From Auriscalpium vulgare (lineage: Eukaryota; Basidiomycota; Agaricomycetes; Russulales; Auriscalpiaceae): a DNA stretch of 64,000 bases. The stretch is taken from the NCBI GenBank assembly GCA_019915015.1, contig JAHBBC010000066.1, positions 1 through 64,000 on the forward strand. Direction: 5' to 3'. The translations under genes were made by a program, and so were the position numbers. Below the pieces are notes generated by a model. It worked only from the letters and a program-made list of their open reading frames with translations, was not told the origin of the DNA and did not search any database. Positions 45,206 through 57,331 of this stretch are shown piece by piece (the stretch's first letter is position 1; each line of letters begins with the position of its first letter).

Positions 45206-48200
45206 CTATGGCTTTTTACGCTTCTTGCCAGCGGAAGCAGGTGATGGAGTTGGGGACGTCGAGCTCGGCGAACTCGCCGGGGAAGGATAGCTGGCAGGCG
45301 GCTCAGCGCGAGGCGTCCCATTAACTTTCGTTTTTACAGCAGCGAGCGGCTTATTGTTGCTCGTAGCGTGGTTGCCGTTAATTATCGGGGTCCCGTTCGA
45401 AGGCTGACTAGGGAGGACGGACGAAGATGGGACTGCAAGTAGAAGACGGAGTAAGAAGTTGCAAAAGAGGCGCACTAAATCATAGCTCACCTTTCACAGC
45501 ATGCTGTCGGAACAAGGCCACGAAAGTGCCCATCTCAAAGCCGTCTACGTGTCGTATGACCCGTGCACTGGAAACCGCGGGGGCGTCCCCATCGTCGTCG
45601 TCGACATCCATCTCCTCGTCCGAATCGTCGCTGTCGTCTTCGGCGGCCTGAGGTCGAGCTTTCCCAGACGTTGATCCCGTTGCGGCGGCGGCTGCTGCTC
45701 TGGGTTGCAGGAAGCTGCTCATCAGCGAATCGAAGAGCGTCTCCAGCGGGGGCATGAGGTAGGCAGGTGCATCGAAGACGTCCGACAACTCCTTGCCATT
45801 CCATGTTCGTGGAGGAGTATCAGTTGAAGGTGGTGCAGAGACGTCCGCCAGGGCTGCTTCGCCGAATATGTCCTGAAACAATGTGTTTCTCGGCCGGGAA
45901 GAGGTGCCCGGAACGAGACCCGTTGCACTTGAGCCAGGGCTTGTTCGCAGACGGACGTCGTCCCCGAAAAACACGACGTCCCATGCCTCCGTGATGCCAA
46001 CAAGATGGAAGGAGCGACTCGCGTCTCCCGTGCCGGGGTACCAGGCACATTCCCGCAGTCGAAACGGAAGGCTGCGCGTGGACTGAGGCCGGTCGGAAGT
46101 GGCACGGAAGATTGACACATGTGTTGGGGCGCCTTTGACGGTCGACGGCTGAAACACAGCGAAGCTGTCGTCAACGGGATGTGGAACTACCGCGTCGACA
46201 GTTTCAAAGACGCGGTGCCAAAGAGCTGCGGACCGACCAGGTCAGCGGCGAAAGTATGCAAGACCATCATACATACCGGTTTGTGTTATAAGGTCCCACA
46301 CCACGACATCACGCAACCCAACAGCAGCGAGATACCTGCCACCCTCGCCAACGAAGTAGACAGATTGTATGACACCTCTGCTTTCCGGGGTGTTGAGCAT
46401 GTGTAAGAGAGCGTTCGTGACGGGATCATAGATGGCAACGGAGGATTCGAATGGTACAGCAAGCAGTGATCCGTCCGGCGACCACGAAGGGTGGTGAGGA
46501 GTTTCTTGTCGAAAAGTGACGGTGGAACGGACCACCCAGAAAACTAAACAAAATGTCAATTCTCGCACTTTTGTTCCCTGCCAATAACAACTGACCCTCT
46601 GTCGCCCCAGTCCGCTTATCCTTAACTGTCCGTGCCCTCCAAGACTTGAGGTTACCATCCTCGCCCGTAGTGACTAGTAAGGTGGCGTTTGGATCGTGAT
46701 TAGAAGGAGAGAAGGCGACTCCAGTCACCCAGCGCAGTCCATGGGGTCTATCGACCCGCGTGTTCAGTATCCAGAAGCCTGAGCTTTTATCCCATTGCCA
46801 AATTTTGAGGTAAACTTCGCCGTGGAAAGAAGCATCGCCTTCACGGACGTCCACCGTAGCCATCCAATCCCCGGAAGAAGAGATAACAGCGCGCTCCACA
46901 CGCGAAGGCTCTAGGGCCTCTTCGTCTTTTCTTGACACGCGATTTGAGGGAGAGACCTCTAGCTCGGCGATTAACTTTGACGCAGATGGCGAATACGTCT
47001 GCAGGGACGAAGGATGTGATGATGGGAGTATTAGTGTTGATGACGGAGAATGAATGGCGAGTGGTGTGTGGTGTTTTGTTGTGTCTGGTCGACTATTAGG
47101 ATTGGCTGGATCTGCGCAATTGTGAGTGCGAAATGTCTGCACAGAATAAGCCCCACGCACCAAGTTTTATTCGCGAATAAGACCTTGTAACCTTTAACCG
47201 CGCAGCGCTGACGAAGACGAAGGTCGCATCTGCTAAACCTAGCAAGTACTCTTCCTCTCCAGCGCGCGATACCGCAACGCTCACTATCGGCGACCCTACT
47301 CGAGGCACAAACTCTCGTTTCCCGGATTGGAGCTGCCAGATGACTAGGACGGACTCCTCGCCACCACTGAGCAAGTAAGCGCCATTCGGTGTGAACGCTA
47401 TCGATGCGACCGCGTGCGCGTGCCAGTGCAATGTCGTGGTAGGCGCGCGTTTCTCCACTTTAGCAGCATGCACAGCGATCGTTTCGTCCAGACAGTACCA
47501 CAACCGGATGTTGCCCACCGCGTCTCCAGTCGCAAAGTATTCCTCCGATGGATGAAATGCCATGCATGTCAGCGCCTCTGGAGACACGAACTTGACGAAG
47601 CCGGCCTTCACGTTGGACATCGAGGCAACGTAGGCCTTGTGCCCGCCGACGGCAACGAGCCACGATCCGCTCGCAGAGAATCCGAGGCCATGCGTAGCTC
47701 GAGTCTTTCCCACAGAGATAAACTCCGAGGGTTTTTGCACAGCCCGTCGGAGCGTACCTGCTGTCACGCGTAGAGACATCTTGAACACGACACCGTGATC
47801 CTTGTGGCCTCGCGTTTTCTCTACGAGATTGAGATCAGCAAGATTCCCATAGTTATGCAAGTGGCCGACGCACCGAGCTTCCTCTTCTTCTCAGAACGAC
47901 CACCCGCAACGAAGACGTATCCCTTGTACCTGGGATGCGCAGCTAGGTGGTAAACCTCGTGCTCTGTTTGGATGTTTCGTATCAGGACACCATCCACGAA
48001 GTCCCATACTCTGATGTGGCCGTCGAGGGAGCCAGTGATCAACTGGAACTCGTTTTGCGGGTTCAAGATCGCGGAAGTTATGGGTCCAGCTGGACCGGTC
48101 TCCAAGGGTGGAGCAGACAGGGTGGATACAATCGCGCCTGTCGACGTCGAGTAGATCTTCACCGAGGACCCGACCGCAGAGAAGAAGTAGCTGTGAACGC

Positions 48201-48479
48201 GCTGTGAGCACCGCCGAAAAGTTGCCAGTCGACTGCGACGCACCTTCCATCTTTAGAGAACACCGGCGGCAGCTTTCCAACACCAGCATCTGTAACAGAG
48301 GTCCAAGACCAAGGAACCCCTTGGTCTGAAGGACCTACCTCAGGCGCACTCTGCTGCTGCTCAGCTTGCGCACGACCCTTTCCCTTCCCCGACCGCTTCT
48401 TTGCTGCTTGAGGGCTCGCTGGCAGTGAAACTTCGTGCGGCTGGCGAGATGTGGGGACTTTTGACTTGGAGGCTGCCAT
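45206..48479 (-). CDS. NAN1: U3 snoRNP WD-repeat protein UTP17/NAN1 (WDR75)
   Basis: This subunit of the t-UTP/UTP-A complex acts in the nucleolus on pre-18S rRNA processing. The ATG at 48479 begins MAASKSKVPTSRQ, followed by a basic linker (KKRSGKGKGRAQ). WD-type repeats then run over most of the protein, for example SDQGVPWSWTSVTDAG, TGSLDGHIRVWDFVDG, FHPSEEYFATGDAVGNIRLWYC, FTPNGAYLLSGGEESVLVIWQL and VTTGEDGNLKSW. The second half has PHGLRWVTGVAFSPSNHDP and HPSWSPDGSLLAVPFESSVAIYDPVTN, as in WDR75. An acidic run (DDSDDSDEEMDVDDDDGD, about 45610) precedes a basic C-terminus ending AGKKRKKP at 45206. Several short introns are present and no break was seen. The assignment rests on the two-propeller layout and these segments. 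Confidence 0.82.
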
Positions 48480-49031
48480 GGGCAGCGTTGAGAGTGGTGG
48501 CCTCAGTGGACTCAGCAGGACCCATAACGCGGACCCGCGAGCAAAAAATGTGACCAAACGCATCACCCCGATTGGGCATCTTAACCCATATAGGGCCTGT
48601 GGCGGATCACTTCGCAGGCAGAAGATGATCATTGAGCTTTGCGAAGTTGGCGGCTCTGCCTCTCGTTTGAGATATATATGCGAGTTCCTATCTCGCAGGG
48701 CATTTATATGGGTATTGGTCTTGGAGAAGGTATCTGACGAGGCTCACGTCCTCTGAGCTCCGAGTCTTCGGTAGCAATTGGCATCCTCATTGCTGGCGAG
48801 CTTCGCAAACCAATCGCAAACGTATGTTTGGGGGACAAGGCCCGTTTTGTGCAGACTGGGTCTGCAGTGAATCCAGTGACGGGATAGTACGGAAAAGTAG
48901 CATACATAGCAGCGACAGAGCACATCAAAAGTTAACAATAACACATGCTGGATAATACACTAGTGCGAGTGGGAGTAGAATACAAGGCCGTACATGGGGT
49001 ACAACAAACAACGGACTACACAGAACGAGGA
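48480..49031. other. Spacer between NAN1 and the second methyltransferase
   Basis: Holds the NAN1 promoter and the 3' region of the methyltransferase gene on the right. A TATATATATG stretch lies at about 48671-48680. No coding sequence is supported. Confidence 0.45.
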
Positions 49032-51204
49032 TCAGTGCTCGTCACTCACTGTTTCATCACTAAAGTCGTCGCCTTCGGACTCCTTGAACCCGATGAAGAC
49101 TCTCATCACCCGCGAGGGCACATTGAAATCATCATCTGGCGCCAAGGCGCGAGCGTCGAGGATGGCCTTCCGCCGCCGCTCTTCCTCCAGAAGCTCGGAC
49201 TTGAGTAGCGGCTCGCGCTTGGGTAATGAGTATCCGAGCTCGGAAAGCGAATACCAGAGGGATATGCGAGCATATATGTCCCTGAGTACGATTCGTCAGA
49301 ACATCCACATTCCAGAAGTATAATGAGCGAAGGACTGACGACTGGAAACGGTCGAAAGCCTCCTCGAAGCGCGCTCGAGCCTCCGTGTCTTCCAGGGTGG
49401 GGCTCGTATCCCACCCTACCTCCGCCAGATGTACAAGCGCGCGCTTGGACCGCTGCAGGAGTTTCAGCTCCTCCCACATGGCTTCTTTGCACCCGAGAAC
49501 GCCCAAGAATGCATGGTAGAGGTTCATAGCGCGCGTCCGGTCGCCCATCCTCTCGATCGCCTTGACGGGGATAAATGAATGCGCCGAGTAAGCGCTGTCC
49601 ATCAACGTCGACTCTTCCTGCGGAACAGCCCACGAGGCCGCGGGAAGGCCAAGGGTGGACGCGTTCGCAGCGCGCGTGCGCTTCGGTGACGACGACGACT
49701 CGGACGTGGACGTGGTGGCACTCGCCAAGGTCCGCGTGTCCGAACTGCTGCTGTCGTCGCTCTCCGCGAGCAAGTAACTTGAAAAGACGCTGTCGTCACT
49801 ATCGGTGTGGCTGTCGAATGGTAGGGACGAGTCTGACTCTGAATCAGAGGCCGAAGGATTGATATAAGTAGAAGATGGTCGGGTATTCGGGTAGGACGGG
49901 ACGTCTGGTATGTTCGCAAATGAGGTATCGGTGTCGCCGAAATAGTGTGTTGATGGGCGAGTGGCTTCTGGAAGGGGCGGAAGGGGTGCAAGGTATGGCA
50001 TGGCGAAACTTAAACGAGGTGCGCTGACGCATCGAGAGAAGTACGGTGTGAAGTAACCGAGAACGACAGCTGGTAGATGTACGAGGATGTCAGACGCGTA
50101 GCCACGGCGAAAGAGAGGACACACCTGTTGGCTTCATGTTTATGAACCTACTCTCGAATATAGATTCGAATAGCAGCTCCAGGAAGGCGTGGTCGTGAGA
50201 CCCCATGTTCACCGGAATCGGCGGCGGCGAAGGTGGGGGAGCACCTGATGCACCATTGGTGGGTTTTGCAGGAGTTGTAGTCGACGGGGTCTTCACATGT
50301 AGGGGCTCGGTGAACCAGCGAGGGAGGACGGGGAATATGATGTCTGACGCGACTTGCGAGTTGAGATGCATGTCTCGAAAGAACCGGCTAGCTGACCTTC
50401 CTCGATAACTTCGATGAATCCATCCGGTTGAAGAACACGATGGATCTCCTAAGAAAGTAGAAACTTGTCAGGACACGGCCGACTCGTCGTGCCGAGGTAC
50501 CAACCTCGAAGAGCGAGCTCCACTGAAAGCGAAATGAGCGAAATGCCTCTTCGTGAAGATACGATACGCACTTTGTGTTCTGGAACCCCACGTGCAATTT
50601 TTACAATGTGTACGTGGTCAAACGTCTCATCGTCAAAGGGGAGCTTCGTAGAAATGCTGTGATTCGAGGCTTTAGAGTCGAACGTATCGGAGGACATTGT
50701 ACTCACAAATTCCCATGCTCCCATGTTATCCGACGAGAAACGGAGGGCTCTAAGTACTCCAATGGTATCTGGACATTGACAAGGTCGTAGCCAACGAACT
50801 CGGTTTCTGGCCAGGCGCGAGCAGCGTCAATAGTCCACATCCCGCCTTAAGACAACGTAAGACCGCCGGACTGTAAGACACACATGGAGGGTGACGTACC
50901 CCGCAGCCTAAGTCAAGAACCCTCTCTGGAGGATACGATGGCGTCGTCATCATAGTTGGTCTGTCCATGAGAGACTTCCACATGTGGTGGTGAATTGCAT
51001 CCCTGCCGACCGTGTGAGGACAGTGAGCACCACTGGACAAAGTAAGACGCACCGGTCCATGATGTCCTTATCATAGGACATTGGGTATGGTGCCTTCTCT
51101 GGCTTGTAGTCGTGATGCTTGCGGCCATACTTGCTCACGAACTGGTTCTCCCTGGCCGTGCGCGAGGGCCTGCGCGCGTCGACGGTGGTCGTTTGACTGC
51201 TCAT
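49032..51204 (-). CDS. SAM-dependent methyltransferase with long Ser/Asp-rich C-terminal part
   Basis: The ATG at 51204 begins MSSQTTTVDARRPSRTARENQ, then YGRKHHDY and YPMSYDKDIMDR. SAM motif I VLDLGCG is at about 50920; the next exon gives WTIDAARAWPETEFVGYDLVNVQ (motif II Asp), then LPFDDETFDHVHIVKIARGVPEHK, WSSLFEEIHRVLQPDGFIEVIEE, and a Pro-rich insert before SHDHAFLELLFESIFESRFINMKP. From about 50000 the chain continues with Ser/Asp-rich sequence (SDSESDSSLPFDSHTDSDDS), then MNLYHAFLGVLGCKEAMWEELK and a last exon, YARISLWYSLSELGYSLPKREPLLKSE in overlapping parts, ending VSDEH with the stop at 49032-49034. Many introns are present. The class I core is complete; substrate unknown. The split of methyltransferase and tail by a disordered insert is common in basidiomycete members. 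Confidence 0.78.
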
Positions 51205-52461
51205 AGCCTTACAGCGGGGAAGAGGGAGAATATCTGGAGCGACAATGGGGGATGGGTTGCTGTCATGAGCGTGGGCAGACGGTGCGGGCAGGGCAAAAGA
51301 CGCGCGCGCCGGCCGGTGAGGGAAGGGTTGCGAATGGGGGAGGCAGGTTTGTGGCGGCGCGGCAGCAATCAGAAGTGATTTGGTCCATCAAGCGTGCATG
51401 TGTACCGAAAGGGTCGTGTTGCCGGGTTCCATGGCAAACGGTGCTGTTGCGGACTGCGGTGCTGAGTAAATTAGGCATCGGCACCATCTCGAGCAGTCCC
51501 GACGCCGTTGCTCGACGACCCGATCGATGTCATAATTAACTCGAGAAATACCGACGCCCCGGCAGACCAGAGATTTCCCCATATGATGTACTCTGGGGTA
51601 AGTACTGGCAGCGGCGGGCTATTGCGCTAGTGTGTTGTGGCCAAAAGCGTACACTGTCCTTTGCACGATGTTCCGAAATTGTTTTCTGATTTATCTTTCA
51701 TGTTCCTGGACTGGCGCATGGAATATGAAGGCACACGGCGCCAGCGGCGATCTGTCCGCGTGCTGTCCAGCAACATGGCTCTGACAGATCAGGAACTGTC
51801 CCCCGCACTTGCCACAAAGCGCGGAACAACGCTATCATCACATTCATATCATTCAATTTGCAGACTGCACGATTCAACGCCAAGCCGGCCATCCCATAAG
51901 ACCCGGCCCTCGACGTATGCATGCCATGACAACTCGGGTGTTTCTCGCAAAGAAAGATGTCATCAGAAGGCTTCAGAAGGTCCCAAGCGGATGTTATATG
52001 TGTACCCTGCATGTGAGACGCCCAAGTCGGCCATCCACACAACTGTGCGATCCTCGAGCTCGCTTAGTGGCGAAACGACTGTCTTCCGCGCAAGGTCGGC
52101 TTGAGGTCGGCAACGGAGACCATGATTCTCGGACAATCTTGCAGCCGGCAAGGGACATTTTTCAAGGGTGAGTTAGAAGAACGCAGAGTACAGTATCGGG
52201 GGCCGAAAGCCGAATGACAGAACATGGTTCCCGTGGCCGCAGTCGGCCAGGCGCCTGTTGGAAATCCTGTTGCGGGGGATACATTACGACAAGCTAGTAG
52301 CAACGGCCCTTGCAAGAGAAGATATCATCGCAGCAGACCGAACGATAAGTCGAACCATTCGCTGTTACGAGGATGAAATTTGTGTGCTTTACTCCGCCAA
52401 GCATTTGGGTTCGCAGCCGAATTATTGGCGCACGTGCTCGCCACTCTTGTCCTCGACCTCG
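51205..52461. other. Divergent promoter region between methyltransferase and GNL1
   Basis: The two flanking genes diverge from this 1.26-kb stretch. Open frames within it overlap on both strands without recognisable domains. The first in-frame ATG before GNL1 (52258) would add a non-conserved extension and was not used. Confidence 0.45.
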
Positions 52462-54719
52462 ATGCCTCGCAAAAAGCCAGCGTCGGCCAAGCAGCGCAAA
52501 GCCCAACTCCAGATAAAGCGCGCTGTAAAGCGCGGAGACTTGAATCCAGAGCAGGTTCCTGCCAGTGCATCCTCTCGCAGACATCCTCACTCTCGCAGCG
52601 CAGCACCCTCAGCTGAGGGAGCGCGCTCGTCCAATGCAGCAGCGGTGGCCTCTGCTCGCCGCCTTCAATCCGCTTTTGTGAAGCTATCTCCGTCTCTCCT
52701 GGATAGATCGAAGGAGCTCGCTGCAAATGTACCCCTCCCGCGCCCAATATCTCCTTACAGTGCGATCTGGCGCACGGAGAGTGGTCGGATCGACGGGAAG
52801 AAGGAAGCCAACATGCGATCGCAGATGTCGTGCTTGCGGCGGCCCAAGTGGAGATACGAGATGACGAAGAACGAGGTGGAGAAGAACGAGGAGGGGGTGT
52901 TCGCCAAGTGGTTGACCAAGATGGACGATCAGGTGGATGAGTGGGTGAAGCTGGCGGAAGAGCAGGCGCAGGCGCGCGCTGGTGTCGACGAGGACGGCAA
53001 ACCAAACCAAAGCACCGAAATGCCCATATCGCCCACGATATTCGAGCGCAACCTGGAGGTGTGGAGACAGCTGTACGTCCTCCGCCCGAGCTTGCGCTGA
53101 TCTCCCCCACCATTCACGCATTCCTGCATCCGCCATTGCAGATGGCGCGTGACAGAACTGTCGCAGATCATGCTCCTCTTGCTCGATTCTCGATGTCCTC
53201 TACTCCATCTCCCTTCGTCACTCTCCTCGTATCTCTCCAACTTCACACAGATCCGCCTCATCTTTGTGCTCACAAAAGTCGACATCTCGGGTCCTGAGCG
53301 CGCGGAAGCTTGGGCTGCCTACCTCCGGTCGTGCTATCCTACAGCGCGTGTTGTGCTTGTCGAGGCATACATTCAGACGGCTGCATCTGAGGGCGCTACC
53401 GAGCGGAAGCGGAGGTTCGAGCCCCATATTCCTCAGACTTTCAAGGAACGGCTCGTAGTGGCACTCAGAGAAGCCCATTTAGAACTACTGGAACCACCTG
53501 AGAGGATACGCAATGATCAGGAGCGACTGCAGAAGTGGAAACCGAGAGTAAAGAGGGAGATCGACTGGGACGCAGTCTTGAAGGCGGGGCCCACATCGCA
53601 TGTCTCACAGAGCGTGAAGGACCCACAGCCTATGGCAGAAGATCAAAACAGCGAAGATGACGATGCGCCAGAGCCGGATTTTTTGACAGTTGGTGTGATA
53701 GGTATGCTCCATGAACTGCCGCAAGTGCGATAATACTCAGCGTAGGCGGTCTTACAGGGCAACCAAACGTTGGGAAGTCATCGTTGCTCAATGCTCTGTT
53801 CGGCACAACGAAGGTTCGGGCGTCCTCCACGCCGGGAAAGGTACGCCGACTCTGCAGCTTTCCTTCAGCAGCACTTCTGACGACGATGTCGTAGACAAAG
53901 CATTTTCAGACACTATTCTGGACGTCAGATATTCGCCTCGTGGATTGCCCAGGACTCGTCATGCCCGATCTCGTCCCTCTGGAAATGCAGGTATGTCTGC
54001 GAGACGTTCATTTCGTTGTTTTCCCCATACAAATTCTACCCAGGTACTGAGCGGGATCCTCCCCATCGCTCGTATGCCCGCAATCCCGCTGTGTATCCAT
54101 TTCGCGTCCCAGCTCCTCCCACTCGAGCGCATTTTCGGTCTTGTGCACCCTTCCGTAGCCTCGCCGCCTCCGCCTGATAAGCGTACCTGGAGGGAGGGCA
54201 TGCAACGACCTGAAGAGAGTAAGATGAAGGAGGTGAACTGGACTGGGATGGATATATTGTCAGCTTATGCGGACAAGAAGGGGTGGGTCACAGCCAAGGC
54301 TGGACGGCCGGACGTCAACCGCGCTGGGAACGCCAGTGAGTCTCACTTCATCCAGTGAATCTCGGCAAAATAACGGGCTGCTTTTCCTAGTACTTCGCGC
54401 GTTGGCAGACGGTAAGATCCGCTGGGCATTCTGGCCACCAGACGTCGATCTGACGACGCTCGGGATGGTCGGTAATGGAATATGGATGCCTGTCCTCTCT
54501 GGCAATCACGAAGACTCGGAACTTGACGAAAGCGAGGAGGAGGGGAGTAGCGATGAAGAAGAAGTAGGTAAGGACAAGGACGAGGACTCTGGAGACGACA
54601 GCGAGACCCTACCGAGCGACGATGAAGGTGGAGGGAAGGTCGTGGGCGGTGGGCGGTTTGCTCTGCTGAATATCGTCGATGAAGAAGAAGGGGACAAATA
54701 TCATTCAGATGATGACTGA
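52462..54719 (+). CDS. GNL1: GNL1-type circularly permuted GTPase
   Basis: The ATG at 52462 (MPRKKPASAKQRKAQLQIKRA) gives the typical basic N-terminus of this family. The GTPase motifs are in permuted order: the G4 motif LTKVDIS (about 53272) comes before G1 QPNVGKSSLLNAL (about 53760, after an intron) and G3 DCPGLVMP (about 53945). Before G4, ELSQIMLLLLDSRCPLLHLP is the usual partner strand, although the family's DARxP is seen as DSRCP. Downstream, LSGILPIARMPAIPLCIHFASQLLPLE, WTGMDILSAYADKKGWVTAKAGRPDVNRAGN and LRALADGKIRWAFWPPDV match the family C-terminal region. A long acidic tail (SELDESEEEGSSDEEE and after) ends at 54719. Relatives act in ribosome biogenesis or nuclear GTPase roles; for GNL1 itself the function is not settled. 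Confidence 0.87.
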
Positions 54720-54834
54720 AGAGACTCCAGTGTATTGGCAAGACGATCACCTTGTACCGAATAGTCATTCACGAAATTGGCATATACATAGGGAACTCGA
54801 CAAACGAGCTGGGAGAAAAACTCATGATGATGTA

Positions 54835-56137
54835 CTAAAGGCCATGGGCCTTCCGACGCAGGCTGACCAGAAGCCACCTTCCCTTGATCAAGCTCGAGAA
54901 GAAGCTGTTGATGACGATCCCCCACAGGGCATCGACATATCCCAATCCCCAATACTGTCGCAAACATATGAGCCGACAGGCCATGTTTAGAAATGGCCTG
55001 TAAACGCACCCGTCCGTTGGTAATCACAATTGTCTCAGTGCTGCCTTTATACACGCTGGTCGGCTCACTGCCCGCGAGGTACGCCAAGGTGTTGCTGACG
55101 ATGACCGCATTGTGCGCATCGTACTTGGCGACCTGCTTCTGCTCCTTCCAGTCGGTCACGTCGCCAGCTGCGTAAATGTTCTTGTACCCCTTCACCAAGA
55201 GCGTCGGCTCCACGCGAAGACGGCCCTCTTCGTTGAAAGCGTCCGACTCAAGGGATCCCTTCAACCATTCGGTCGCGGGTCTGCCGCCGCGACATAAGAC
55301 CTGCAAGGCAACTCTGGAATGAGGACTCTCCAGAGGGAAATTAATATGGAAGCACGTACAACGAGGTCCGTCTCGATTTGCTTGCCTCCGCGCGTCGCAA
55401 CCTTCCCGGATTTGATTTCAGGGTCGTCGACGACGTCACCCAACACAAGTTCCACGCCTCGTGCCCGCAGGTCATTGGCAAGACGGATGCGGAACTTGTC
55501 AGGATACGTTGCGTTGAGCAAGAGCGGCTCGGAGTGCACGATGGTCACTTTGGTGTCGGGGTAGAAATCCTTGATCTCCCCGGCGAATTCTGCGAAGAAT
55601 GGTTTGGTGCGTGTGACGGAGAAACCTCGTAGTGGGCACCGTACCTTGTCCAACTGCACCACCCCCGACCAGCAAGACGTGCCTCGCGGAGGCGAACTTT
55701 TCACGCCACGCATTGATGTGCGCGATGGCTTTGTCCCTGCCACCATCCGGAAAGTCGATCGCGCCCTGCCAGTGAGAGCCTGGCGTGAGCACGAGCACGT
55801 CGTACGCCACGGTTTCCCCGCTCTCCAAGGTCACGATCCCGCCCTCTGTGGCACCTTTATTCGCCTGCACGCCAACGGCCCTCCCAATCTTAATGACGCC
55901 GTTCCCGTTCGCCAGGAGCTTGTCGAGAGGGATGAGTGCGGTATTTTCGAGCTTCTCCTCGGCGGTAGTGGTCATACGGACTGCGCCGGGGAGGTGAATG
56001 GCAAACTCGTGCGTGGTGATGAGGGTGAGTGTATGTTTCGAGGGATCGAGCTTCTGGGAGAAGACGCGGGCGAGCGGTGCGCCTGCACCGCCGCCGCCGA
56101 CCACGACGACGTTCTTCTTTGCGTGCTGGCTAGCCAT
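54835..56137 (-). CDS. AIF/FSP1-type FAD-dependent oxidoreductase
   Basis: The ATG at 56137 (MASQHAKKNVVVVGGGGAGAPLA) opens directly into the FAD-binding GxGxxG. Further landmarks are LITTHEFAIHLPGAVRM, YDVLVLTPGSHWQG and HVLLVGGGAVG, the second nucleotide-binding loop for NAD(P)H. After an intron come LAGEIKDFYPDTKVTIVHSEP and LANDLRARGVELVLGD. The FAD-closing strand is YKNIYAAGDVTDWKEQKQV. The last intron (54955-55009, 55 bp) joins VITNGR to YWGLGYVDALWGIVIN and a hydrophobic tail ending RRKAHGL, with the stop at 54835-54837. Without this splice the C-terminus reads as unrelated residues. The gene thus tail-to-tail neighbours GNL1, 115 bp away. Relatives are AIFM2/FSP1 and Ndi-like NADH:quinone reductases; no mitochondrial presequence is obvious. 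Start and cofactor motifs are intact. Confidence 0.85.
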
Positions 56138-56512
56138 ATGTAGTTGACGGTGGGGGGTAGCGGGGCAGACAGGAGGGATGTCGGAGGTGTCTCATTCTGT
56201 GATGAAAAGCAAACGTTGAAGAGCGCGCGTGTGTAAGGATAGTATATGCTTACGCGAACGGCGTGACGTTGACTCACACCATAAAACTCGCACACGCACA
56301 AATACTTACATATTCCGACTGCCGCTGAGTATCGCGCTGTTGGTCACCGGCCAGAGCCAGTCAGCTGCCCAGTGCCCACTAGCTACCTCTGATAGCCTGG
56401 ACTCCTGGTTCTCCACAGGGCGCGGTGGGGGCTGGCGACTCGCGAGCGTGTTTGTCACGCGATCGCAAGTCAAAAACACGTGCCGCCAGAGATATTTGGC
56501 GAGAATCAGCGC

Positions 56513-56775
56513 TCGATGCCTGTTCTGCGAGATAAGAGAAAGTCAAGTAGATAGCAGAATGAATGAAAGATAAGAGAGATAAGAAAAGCGCTGAGGCGCG
56601 TAAACGAAATCGAGAAAGAAAAGAGAAGTCGCCGCTACGCGGCGGCTATGAGCGTACCAGGCAATTCAGGAGCGTACCCGCCACTTTGCGTGGACGTGGT
56701 GTGCGGGGCAACGTGATGGGATTGCGGTCCCGGAGAACCGTCGGCGAAACCCTGATGGGCACGCGTCAGGCCAAC
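56513..56775 (-). repeat. Split direct repeat B2 (263 bp)
   Basis: Identical by eye to 57069-57331 at a constant offset of 556 bp. It contains a short hairpin, gccgctacgcggcggc. It forms the outer 3' terminus of the retrotransposon, 376 bp upstream of the AIF-like ATG. Confidence 0.9.
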
Positions 56776-57068
56776 TCCTGAGGGACGTGAAACGGCGGGA
56801 AGGAGTACAATGTACGTAAGAAGTACGTAGGGATGGCGGGTGGGACGAAAATCGCACTGCGAGCGGGGCGTAAGAGACGAGGACTAGGTAAAATATAGTG
56901 AACCTACCTGCGAGCGGGGCGTAAGAGACGAGGACGTCCTGCCACCACCCGCAGGCCCGGGGTATATACGAGGAGGAAGAAAGGGAACTAAGTATAAAGC
57001 AACGGGCCGGCCGGAGCGCGCGCCACGTGCATCGACCCCTACTCAAACCAAAGCCTTTGACTGTAACA
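56776..57068 (-). repeat. A2 segment between the B repeats, with internal 28-bp duplication
   Basis: The 293-bp block between B1 and B2 corresponds to A2; its partner A1 would be at the missing 5' end. A 28-bp unit, ctgcgagcggggcgtaagag plus acgaggac, occurs at 56857-56884 and again at 56908-56935. Confidence 0.75.
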
Positions 57069-57331
57069 TCGATGCCTGTTCTGCGAGATAAGAGAAAGTC
57101 AAGTAGATAGCAGAATGAATGAAAGATAAGAGAGATAAGAAAAGCGCTGAGGCGCGTAAACGAAATCGAGAAAGAAAAGAGAAGTCGCCGCTACGCGGCG
57201 GCTATGAGCGTACCAGGCAATTCAGGAGCGTACCCGCCACTTTGCGTGGACGTGGTGTGCGGGGCAACGTGATGGGATTGCGGTCCCGGAGAACCGTCGG
57301 CGAAACCCTGATGGGCACGCGTCAGGCCAAC
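57069..57331 (-). repeat. Split direct repeat B1 (263 bp)
   Basis: Inner copy of the repeat. The recombinase stop codon (57322-57324) lies just inside it, so the last residues of the protein are encoded by the repeat. Confidence 0.9.

Noticed and set aside
56563..56781. Short Arg/Lys-rich frames inside the two 263-bp repeats
   Set aside because: They are identical because the repeats are identical, and lie in the retrotransposon's non-coding split direct repeats.
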